64,000 nucleotides of DNA from Zipacnadum sp036504235 (GTDB lineage: Bacteria > Armatimonadota > Zipacnadia > Zipacnadales > Zipacnadaceae), in contig DASXVN010000008.1 in assembly GCA_036504235.1 (NCBI GenBank), forward strand, positions 1 through 64,000. The letters run 5' to 3'. Position 1 is the stretch's first letter; the number at the start of each line of letters is the position of its first letter. A program made the position numbers and the translations under genes. Shown piece by piece: positions 33,558 to 39,713 of the stretch. Under the pieces are notes generated by a model. The model saw only the letters and a program-made list of their open reading frames with translations. It made no database searches and was not told the origin of the DNA.

Positions 33558-33609
33558 TGGTACCCCCACGGGGAGTCGAACCCCGGCCATCGGACTGAGA
33601 ATCCGGTAT
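33558..33609. repeat. Distal attachment site (displaced tRNA 3' part)
   Basis: Identical over 52 bases to 37231-37282, from the CCA end through the T-arm and anticodon arm. Host sequence lies to its left and element sequence to its right. Confidence 0.8.
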
Positions 33610-33622
33610 ACAGTTTGGGGGC
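33558..33622 (-). pseudogene. D-arm-less tRNA-Glu(CTC) copy
   Basis: Reading on the minus strand, GCCCCCA (33622-33616) is followed by only six bases (AACTGT). Then comes a 52-base stretch identical to the intact tRNA-Glu(CTC), including the anticodon arm, T-arm, acceptor 3' strand and CCA. The 16 bases that hold most of the D-arm in the intact gene are missing or replaced. The two acceptor strands still pair. It is probably an inactive tRNA remnant created at the end of the integrated element; a functional armless tRNA cannot be excluded. Confidence 0.6.
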
Positions 33623-34152
33623 ATTGCGCGAGAGGCACGTTGGCCTCGTTTTGTCCTGCTATATTGAACAACGGTTGCAGGGTATAACGCCGCGGGGAGC
33701 GTGTCAAATCTGAAGTACACTGGAGTTTCGTTTATTTTTCGTGGCGGTCAGTACATCGGATAGTTTGCAGCTTGTCGTCCGTCTCGCCCGGGTGGAGAAG
33801 TGAAGCCCCTGGCGAGTCCAAGTACCTGTATCGACCTACGCCTCTGTGCCCCGGACCTTCAGGCAGCAGTGTCGTTGAACCCGGCGGAGGGATGACGCCC
33901 AGGGGTCCCCTTGCACGGTAGAGGAGATAGTGGGGCGGTGACGAATAGCCAGGCAGAATCATCCCAACGCTTCGGAAGGTGCGTCGATTGTCAGCCAATG
34001 CCGGAGGACGCACTGAGCTTTGCCGCAAAGCTGCCCCTGCTCTGATTGGGAACGGGCCAAGGAGTAACATACAACCTAAGCACAGAAACAATCGAGCCTG
34101 CTGTCCCGGGCTCGTCGTCGCTTCTATAGACCCACACAAGGATGGTAGGGAA
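33623..34152. other. Non-coding left part of the element
   Basis: No convincing gene is visible in these 530 bases. The minus-strand open frame across 33732-34226 shows no protein-like pattern. The stretch TTCGTTTATTTTTCGTGG near 33727 is A+T-rich for this genome. A replication or excision control region is possible but unsupported. Confidence 0.35.
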
Positions 34153-35682
34153 TTGGAACAGCACCTGGTACGGACAGCGTTAGTCGGCGCAACTCGGGCT
34201 CGGCCGGTACAGATCGTGGCGGTCATGCGAACGGGAACCGGGTATCAGAGTGTCCACCTGGCTTCGGGCAATGCGGCTAACCGGCAGGTCCTTAACAAGC
34301 TGGACTCCGCGTTGGCTGCTCTGGCTAATCATCTTGGCGGTGGAGGACAACACCTGTGGCTGAATGTAGAGATGGAATACAGCGTGGTTCCCTCCTCCGT
34401 GGACTACCACCCGACGATGGACATGGGGGTGCTGGCGGCTACCCTTGAGGAACTGGACAAGTGGGACTACATCTACGTTGGGGAGGCTGACGTGATGGGA
34501 GGCTTCTCTTCCCTCGCGTTCCCCCTGGAGGTAGGTCGGGTAGCTGTGGAGTTGGGTAAGTCTGTCGTGGTCCCGGCCTGCAGCGCACACATCGTTGCTC
34601 TCACCGGCGCCGAAGTCTATGGGGTGGCGGATGTCACTGATCTGTTGCGCCTGGCTCGGGGTGAAATCTCAGAGGAGACTGCGGCTGCCTTGAACTCGAC
34701 GGTGGCAGAGCCGAACCCTTGGGACGATCTGGTTCACATCCACGGGCAGGAGGAAGCGAAGTGGGCGTTGGAGGTGGCGGTGGCAGGTGGGCATAACCTG
34801 CTGCTCGTAGGCCCTCCCGGTGAGGGTAAGAGTTCACTCGCCCAGAAGGCCTACACCATCATGCCCCCGCTGTCCGATGAGGAGGCGTTGGAGGTAACGA
34901 CCTTGTGGCAGGCGGCTGGTCGTCTCTCCCCCACCGTCATCCAGTACACCCGGCCCTGCATCGAGGCCACCAAGCAGACTACCCCGACCGCACTACTGGG
35001 GGGTGGTGATGCTTACGTGGGACCTCGCCCTGGCCTGGTGAGTCTGGCGCACAAAGGAATCCTCTTGGCGGATGAGTTCTTCGAGTGGGGTAGGCCGGCT
35101 GCTGAATCCCTGCGTATCCCACTGCAGGACAAGGTAGTGAACCTGGCGCGTCGTGATTGGCAGTACATGATCCCGGCCGACTTCCAGCTCATCGCTACGG
35201 CCAACCCCTGCCCCTGTGGTTATTGGAAGCATCCACGGGTGGGCTGTCGCTGCACAGGAGGCCAACGCAGACGATACCTCGATAAGATGTCTGGGCCTAT
35301 CTTTGACCGGATCGATATTCGCGTGGAGATCCAGCCGGGGGATGTGCTGGGCGATCCTATGCCCGGGCGCACCTCTAAGGAGATTGCGGCCGAGGTACGA
35401 AGTGCGGTGGCAACGCAGGCCGAACGCTTCCGGGGTATGCATATTACCCGCAACGCTGAGATGACCTCGGGGATGTACGATGACATCTGTAACGAGATGC
35501 CATCTGCCCGGGAGGAGATGGGGATGCAGAGGGATGCATTGCGCCTGTCGAGTCGAGGAGTATACAAGTTGCGTGGTTTGGCCCGCACTATTGCTGACCT
35601 CGCGGAGAGCCGTAGTGTGGAACAGGAGCATGTAAGAAGCGCGGGGGTACTGATGGCCTGGTCCCCGGAAATTGAAAGATGA
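34153..35682 (+). CDS. ComM/YifB-family Mg-chelatase-like AAA+ ATPase on the mobile element
   Basis: From the TTG at 34153 the product has 509 residues, the normal length for ComM/YifB proteins. A diverged Lon-like N-domain (about 1-170) is followed by an AAA+ core: Walker A GPPGEGKSS (220-228), the family motif LLGGGDAYVGPRPGLVSLAH, Walker B GILLADEFF (302-310), LQDKVVNLARRDW, and sensor/zinc-like ATANPCPCGYW with CRC. The Arg-finger region GPIFDRIDIR is intact. ComM is a ring helicase that speeds branch migration when transformed DNA recombines. Here it is cargo, which is unusual. The TTG is preceded by AAGGAT; the frame stays open to 33979 but that part looks non-coding. It may serve element replication, excision or recombination, or alter host DNA uptake; this is inference. 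Confidence 0.85.
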   Translation: MEQHLVRTALVGATRARPVQIVAVMRTGTGYQSVHLASGNAANRQVLNKLDSALAALANHLGGGGQHLWLNVEMEYSVVPSSVDYHPTMDMGVLAATLEELDKWDYIYVGEADVMGGFSSLAFPLEVGRVAVELGKSVVVPACSAHIVALTGAEVYGVADVTDLLRLARGEISEETAAALNSTVAEPNPWDDLVHIHGQEEAKWALEVAVAGGHNLLLVGPPGEGKSSLAQKAYTIMPPLSDEEALEVTTLWQAAGRLSPTVIQYTRPCIEATKQTTPTALLGGGDAYVGPRPGLVSLAHKGILLADEFFEWGRPAAESLRIPLQDKVVNLARRDWQYMIPADFQLIATANPCPCGYWKHPRVGCRCTGGQRRRYLDKMSGPIFDRIDIRVEIQPGDVLGDPMPGRTSKEIAAEVRSAVATQAERFRGMHITRNAEMTSGMYDDICNEMPSAREEMGMQRDALRLSSRGVYKLRGLARTIADLAESRSVEQEHVRSAGVLMAWSPEIER

Positions 35683-35867
35683 GTGTCTGGACGTGGCCTA
35701 TCGGTGCCTGACGCAATGAAGCGTAGCATGGGGATAGAGACATCCGCGGCGATGAGCCAAAGAACATGGTGGGTTTCGCCTCGGCTCAGGAAGCTCGGCA
35801 GCAGGATACCGAGCCTGTCAAGAGTGGGCGGTAGGAATGTCTGACCAACAGAAGACCCTCTGGGCGC

Positions 35868-36032
35868 ATGGTGGGTGAGAACCACAGGGAGAATGAGTGC
35901 AGACGCTGTCGCAGTTACTTGGAGCAGTTGGACTCGTTCAGGGGGGCCGGTTCATCCTTTGGCAGAGAAGAATGGTGTGCGTCGTCGTTCTTCCCGCGCT
36001 CTCGCTGCGATTCAACCATAGCCGCTGCTTGA
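35868..36032 (+). CDS. Possible 54-residue Cys-rich small protein
   Basis: The frame encodes about 54 residues with a CRRC pair (ENECRRCRSYLEQLDSF) and two later Cys (EEWCASSFF, RSRCDST), consistent with a small zinc-binding protein. No good ribosome binding site precedes the ATG. The frame is open back to about 35835, and a separate 13-codon frame with a good site (GGTAGGA before ATG at 35837) overlaps its beginning. It is the only protein-like frame in the 475-base gap between the ATPase and integrase genes. Confidence 0.3.
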   Translation: MVGENHRENECRRCRSYLEQLDSFRGAGSSFGREEWCASSFFPRSRCDSTIAAA

Positions 36033-36157
36033 TAATCCGCCGCATCACCCCCATGCCCCTCGGACTTCTCCCCAGGCCCCAGGAGGAGCCGCCGTCTCGC
36101 TTAGGGCACTCTCACCCATTCACGAACCCGGCGGCTCCTATGGCTTCCTACGCTCGT

Positions 36158-37105
36158 TTATCTGGTTCGGGTGGCGACGAGGGGCGAGTGACACCGGCTG
36201 GCCTCAAAAGCATCCTCATCAGTCACCGCCGCGTACCTTCGGCTCATCTCCAGAGTCGTGTGCCCGAGAATGATCTGCAGGTGGACGATGCTACCGCCGT
36301 CCTGACAGAAGCGGGTGGCGAAGGTGGAGCGAAATGTGTGAGCGCTGACCCTCACTCCGTGGATGCCGGCCATTTGACCATATCTCTTGATATTCCTTGA
36401 CACTATCCGGTACTTCATAGCCTCCCCCATACGCGAGACGAATAGCACCGGGGTATGCCATTTCAGCCTTCCGCATAACTGGGCCCTCACCCGGCACCAT
36501 TTCCGCATTATTTTCCGCATCGGCAGGGAAAGAGCCACTACTCTCTGCTTGTTCCCCTTGCCAATCACCCTTAACGTGCCCTGACATTCGTCCAGCCCAT
36601 CCATCTCGGCCGTCAACGCCTCGCCTATCCGTATGCCCGTGTCCAACAATAGAGAGAGCAGACAATGATCACGTAGGCCGATCCAGGTCTCTCGATTCGG
36701 CTGTTTGAGGAGAGCGACTATCTGTGCGTCGGTCAGCGCCGGGGGATTGCGTTTCTCAATAGCCATCTGTTTGATCTTGCGGGGGTCGATGTTGACGGAG
36801 TAATCCCCTTCCTCTATGAGCCAGTTCACGAAGGCCTTGAAAGCCCGAATGTGGTGATTCACAGTGGTGGGCTTCACCTGCTTTGCCCTCGCTGCAACTC
36901 TCTCCCGATAGACCTGAATGGTGAGTTGGGACAGGGGAATCTTGCCGAGGCCATCAAGCAGCGTTCCCAGTTTCTCTTCGTACCATTCAATCGTGCGAGG
37001 AGAGAGGTTGGCGAGCTGGCGACTGAGGAGGAAATCAACTACGGCGCATTCGAGGGTGGTGCAGTCAGAGGATTCGTTCTTTTTCACGAGACTCACTCCG
37101 TTCAT
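36158..37105 (-). CDS. Tyrosine recombinase (integrase) of the tRNA-Glu element
   Basis: The 315-residue protein is a XerC/XerD-like site-specific recombinase. A SAM-like core-binding domain (about 20-110, LSPRTIEWYEEKLGTLL and TVNHHIRAFKAFVNWLIEE) precedes a catalytic domain with all expected residues. Arg is in LDTGIRIGEAL, Lys in GKGNKQRVV, His-x-x-Arg in SAHTFRSTFA, the second His in IILGHTTLE and the nucleophile Tyr in SRRYAAV. It starts about 125 bases from the 3' end of the intact tRNA and runs away from it, as in many tRNA-targeting elements. The ATG at 37105 has no obvious ribosome binding site; GTG at 37087, with GGAGTGAG upstream, may be the real start. It probably catalyses integration and excision at the 52-base repeat. 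Confidence 0.9.
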   Translation of the reverse strand: MNGVSLVKKNESSDCTTLECAVVDFLLSRQLANLSPRTIEWYEEKLGTLLDGLGKIPLSQLTIQVYRERVAARAKQVKPTTVNHHIRAFKAFVNWLIEEGDYSVNIDPRKIKQMAIEKRNPPALTDAQIVALLKQPNRETWIGLRDHCLLSLLLDTGIRIGEALTAEMDGLDECQGTLRVIGKGNKQRVVALSLPMRKIMRKWCRVRAQLCGRLKWHTPVLFVSRMGEAMKYRIVSRNIKRYGQMAGIHGVRVSAHTFRSTFATRFCQDGGSIVHLQIILGHTTLEMSRRYAAVTDEDAFEASRCHSPLVATRTR

Positions 37106-37230
37106 GGGGTAAACAGGACTTGCCCAGAAACGAGGCGATTCATGGCTCCGAGATCAGCTGGAGTGGTCTCTCGTGGATCCCTCTCGACCCCTCAAAAACC
37201 GCATAAAACTGAAGGCGAACAGAGGAAAGG

Positions 37231-37282
37231 TGGTACCCCCACGGGGAGTCGAACCCCGGCCATCGGACTGAGAATCCGGTAT
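37231..37282. repeat. Proximal attachment site (within intact tRNA-Glu)
   Basis: The 3' 52 bases of the tRNA gene, identical to the distal copy at 33558-33609. Confidence 0.8.
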
Positions 37283-37305
37283 CCTAACCACTAGACGATG
37301 GGGGC
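37231..37305 (-). tRNA. tRNA-Glu (anticodon CTC)
   Basis: The minus strand gives a 75-base tRNA with encoded CCA. The acceptor strands are GCCCCCA and TGGGGGT with discriminator A, and the D-arm region is TCGTCTAGTGGTTAGG. The anticodon loop TTCTCAG reads CTC, and the T-arm is GGGGTTCGACTCCCC. The top pair of the anticodon stem appears mismatched (C-A). The gene has its own consensus promoter, and its 3' part is the integration target of the adjacent element. Confidence 0.93.
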
Positions 37306-37318
37306 ACCAATGGGGAGC

Positions 37319-37347
37319 ATTATACGGACGCCTCCCCGACCTGTCAA
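37319..37347 (-). promoter_or_regulatory. Consensus sigma70 promoter of tRNA-Glu
   Basis: On the minus strand TTGACA (37347-37342), 17 bases, TATAAT (37324-37319): a perfect consensus. It is followed by a GC-rich discriminator (GCTCCCC), as is typical of stringently controlled stable RNA genes, and then the tRNA. Confidence 0.85.
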
Positions 37348-37465
37348 TACCCCCGCGGCCAGCGAAAGCGAACCTTTCCCCCCGCCCGGCGTCGCGTAAG
37401 GGGGCAGACCCGCCAGAGAGGCGGACGCCCCTCCCGGGAGGGAACGCGGAGAGGTGGTGGGGCGC

Positions 37466-38647
37466 ATGGAACCCGTGAACAACGCAATTCTGGAGACGTA
37501 TTTCGCCCCCGCAGAGCGCGCCGGCTTGCCGCAAATTCAGGCTCAGCGCGCGATTTTCCTCACCGATCCGCTGGCCGCCACGTTGCTGGAGGCCATCCCC
37601 GATCTGGCTATGGTCCTCAACGCGCAGCGGCAAGTGGTGGCCGCTAACCACCGCGCCCAAACGACGGTGGGCGTCCCCGACGAAGCCCAGCTCCTGGGAC
37701 TGCGCCCCGGCGAACTGCTGAGTTGCATCCACGTCGGCGACGGCCCGAATGGCTGTGGGACCAGTGAGTCTTGCCAGGTGTGCGGCGCGGCCAACGCCAT
37801 TCTCGACTGCCTGCGGACGCACGAGATCGTGGATCGTGAGTGCCGCATCCGGCAGTTGTCCGGACACAACGGGGGGACGCTGGAACTCGAGGTGCGGGCG
37901 ACTCTGCTGGACGTGGCGGGAACCGACCTGGTGGTGCTGGCGCTGCACGATCTGAGCGGCGAGAAGCGGCGCTTGCTCCTGGAAGGCACCTTTTTCCACG
38001 ATGTGCTGAACCTGATCACCGGCTTGCAGGCGATCGCGACCTTGCTTAGTTACGGGACGGAAGACCCCGAGACCGAGCAGGAATACAAGGCGGACCTGCG
38101 GCGGATGGCGGAGCAACTCGGCGAGGAAGTGGTCTCCCAGCGGCAACTACTGGCGGCGGAGAAGGGCGAGCTGAAGCTCAACCTCTCATCGATTCCGGTG
38201 GCGGACCTGCTGGCGGCGGTGGCCGAGTTGTACCGCAATCACTCCGTGGCGCGGGGGCGGAACCTGCAGATCCAGGCCTGCGCCGACGGGGAGATCGAGA
38301 CCGACGTGGTGATCCTGCGCCGGGTGCTGGGAAATCTGGTCAAGAACGCGCTGGAGGCGACGCAGGACGGGGGAACCGTCTGCCTCGCCGCCGAGGCGGG
38401 AGAGGACTGCCTCGTGTTCCGAGTGAGCAATCCGGGGGTGATGCCGCCGGAGGTGCAAAAGCAGATCTTCCAGCGCTCCTTCAGCACCAAGTCCGGCTCG
38501 GGGCACGGCATTGGGACCCACAGCGTCAAGCTCTTCGGTGAGAAGTACCTGGGCGGCCAGGTCGACTTCACCAGCAGCGAGCCGGAGGGCACGGTCTTTG
38601 CGGTGTCCCTGCCCCGGCAGTTCTCGGCGGCTATGCCGACGGGCTAG
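37466..38647 (+). CDS. PAS-domain sensor histidine kinase with Cys-rich sensor motif
   Basis: The 393-residue protein has no membrane segment and so is probably cytoplasmic. A PAS-like sensor (about 35-155) contains four conserved Cys in SCIHVGDGPNGCGTSESCQ and VCG, which could bind a cluster, metal or redox signal. The phospho-acceptor box is FFHDVLNLITG with an HD pair. The ATPase domain shows the N box LGNLVKNALEA, a degenerate G1 and the GHGIGTHSVKLF G2 box. I chose the ATG at 37466; GTG codons at 37454 and 37457 with GGAG upstream are alternatives. No response regulator is adjacent, so the partner is unknown. It is divergent from the tRNA-Glu gene. Confidence 0.85.
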   Translation: MEPVNNAILETYFAPAERAGLPQIQAQRAIFLTDPLAATLLEAIPDLAMVLNAQRQVVAANHRAQTTVGVPDEAQLLGLRPGELLSCIHVGDGPNGCGTSESCQVCGAANAILDCLRTHEIVDRECRIRQLSGHNGGTLELEVRATLLDVAGTDLVVLALHDLSGEKRRLLLEGTFFHDVLNLITGLQAIATLLSYGTEDPETEQEYKADLRRMAEQLGEEVVSQRQLLAAEKGELKLNLSSIPVADLLAAVAELYRNHSVARGRNLQIQACADGEIETDVVILRRVLGNLVKNALEATQDGGTVCLAAEAGEDCLVFRVSNPGVMPPEVQKQIFQRSFSTKSGSGHGIGTHSVKLFGEKYLGGQVDFTSSEPEGTVFAVSLPRQFSAAMPTG

Positions 38648-38676
38648 GCGGGTGCGACGGGGGGTGGTCGGCCTCG

Positions 38677-38745
38677 GTGGCACCGGCGTCTCGCCGGTGT
38701 CCCCTCCCCGCAGGTTGCCGGACACCGGCGAGACGCCGGTGCCAC
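38677..38745. terminator. 26-bp inverted repeat between convergent genes
   Basis: The left arm (38677-38702, GTGGCACCGGCGTCTCGCC...) and right arm (38720-38745) are perfect inverse complements, separated by 17 bases. Each arm is itself nearly palindromic around CGGCGTCTCGCCG or CGGCGAGACGCCG. It lies between the convergent kinase and isomerase genes and may act as a terminator. It also belongs to a dispersed CGAGACG-core repeat family. Confidence 0.6.
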
Positions 38746-38753
38746 TGAAGCGT

Positions 38754-39584
38754 CTAGCCCTGCGCCTGCTTAAGCAGCTTGCGGACCGCCTCGATCTCGT
38801 GGCGGCAGATGTCTACGTCCGTTAGCTTGTCGTCCGGGAGCCGGTGCGACTCGACGGAGAGAAAGCCCTCGTATTCCTCATCCACGAGCCACTGAATGAT
38901 GGTCGCGTAGTCTACCTGGCCCTCGCCGAGCAGCATCTGCCAGCGGTCCTCGCCGGTGGACTTGTCGGCGTCCTTGATCTGCACGTTCCAGACCTGCTCG
39001 CCGAAGCGCTCCAGAGCCTCCACGGCGTAGTACTTGCCGAAGCGGTAGAGGTTTCCGGGGTCGTAGTTGACGCCCAGGTTGGGCCGGTCTACCAGGTTGA
39101 GCAGCTCCAGCGTGGAATCCAAGGTGCGGCTGAGGCCCTGGTTATTCTCCACGATGATCCCCACGCCCCGCCCCAGGGCGCGGTCGCAGCACTCGGTGAG
39201 GTAATGGACCGCGCGGCCCCAGTGGTCCTCGCGGGCGTCGCGGACGTCAAGCGGACCGCCGGGCATGACGCGGATCATGTCGCATTCCAGCTCCTCGGCG
39301 ATGTCCATGTAGCGCTCCAGGCCCTCCAGCTCGCGCTCGCACTCGGCGTCGCTCTTCTCCGCGAAGCCGCCAAGGTACGTGGCGAGGGTGACGCACTCCA
39401 TACCGGCCTTGTCCAGCGCCCGGGCGGCCTCGGCCACGCGCGCGTCGTCGGCGTCGAGGGGCAGGTGCGAGGGCACGCCGAAGATCTCCATCCCGGCATA
39501 GCCGAGGCGGCCGGCAATCTCAATGGCCTCCACCAGCGGGTGATCCTGCAGCAGCTTGGAGCAGAGGGCGATTTCGAAAGGCAT
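38754..39584 (-). CDS. Sugar phosphate isomerase/epimerase-like TIM-barrel protein
   Basis: The 276-residue protein belongs to the xylose isomerase-like/AP endonuclease 2 superfamily. Metal-ligand positions are visible at strand ends: VGIIVENNQG (Glu), LGVNYDPGNLY (Asp), WNVQIKDAD (Lys-Asp) and FLSVESHR (Glu). Relatives isomerise or epimerise sugars, inosose or keto-sugars, and often work with Gfo/Idh oxidoreductases. The length is typical. The ATG at 39584 has GGAG about ten bases upstream. It lies alone, downstream of repeat-rich sequence; the substrate is not predictable. Confidence 0.85.
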   Translation of the reverse strand: MPFEIALCSKLLQDHPLVEAIEIAGRLGYAGMEIFGVPSHLPLDADDARVAEAARALDKAGMECVTLATYLGGFAEKSDAECERELEGLERYMDIAEELECDMIRVMPGGPLDVRDAREDHWGRAVHYLTECCDRALGRGVGIIVENNQGLSRTLDSTLELLNLVDRPNLGVNYDPGNLYRFGKYYAVEALERFGEQVWNVQIKDADKSTGEDRWQMLLGEGQVDYATIIQWLVDEEYEGFLSVESHRLPDDKLTDVDICRHEIEAVRKLLKQAQG

Positions 39585-39600
39585 GGTAGATCATCTCCAA

Positions 39601-39693
39601 GGTAGGTCGGGCGTCCCGCCCGACTGGTTAGCGGCTAACTGACAGGCGAGACGCCTGTCCTACCGACTTGACGGGCGAGACGCCCGTCCTACC
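39601..39693. repeat. Cluster of CGAGACG-core palindromes
   Basis: Three short palindromes follow one another: GTCGGGCGTCCCGCCCGAC, CAGGCGAGACGCCTG and ACGGGCGAGACGCCCGT. The last two are each followed by CCTACC. The shared core resembles the arms at 38677-38745 and the outer parts of the repeats at 42097, 47309 and 58291. Confidence 0.6.
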
Positions 39694-39713
39694 GGGTTCT
39701 TCCCGCGCCGCGC

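Larger units (their letters stand above)
33558..37282. mobile_element. Integrated element in tRNA-Glu carrying integrase and ComM-like ATPase
   Basis: A 52-base direct repeat (33558-33609 and 37231-37282) bounds a segment of about 3.67 kb. The right copy is part of an intact tRNA-Glu gene and the left copy is a displaced 3' part, the usual outcome of integration into a tRNA. A tyrosine recombinase gene lies just inside the intact tRNA end. The interior uses more mixed codons and looks lower in G+C: three 60-base lines I counted gave 55-63%, against 68% for one host line. Cargo is a ComM/YifB-family ATPase and perhaps a 54-residue Cys-rich protein. No capsid, relaxase or replication initiator is recognisable. 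Confidence 0.8.

Noticed and set aside
33732..34226. 164-codon minus-strand frame in the left part of the element
   Set aside because: No ribosome binding site, low-complexity composition, and it overlaps the beginning of the ComM-like gene.
35897..36400. 167-codon plus-strand frame in the element
   Set aside because: It overlaps the integrase C-terminus on the opposite strand and shows no protein-like pattern.
33558..37305. Idea that the element disrupted a host comM gene, as genomic islands often do
   Set aside because: The ATPase frame is complete and lies wholly inside the direct repeats; the target is the tRNA.
38677..39693. CRISPR-like array from repeated CGAGACG palindromes
   Set aside because: Units differ in length, are adjacent rather than regularly spaced, and no cas genes are present.
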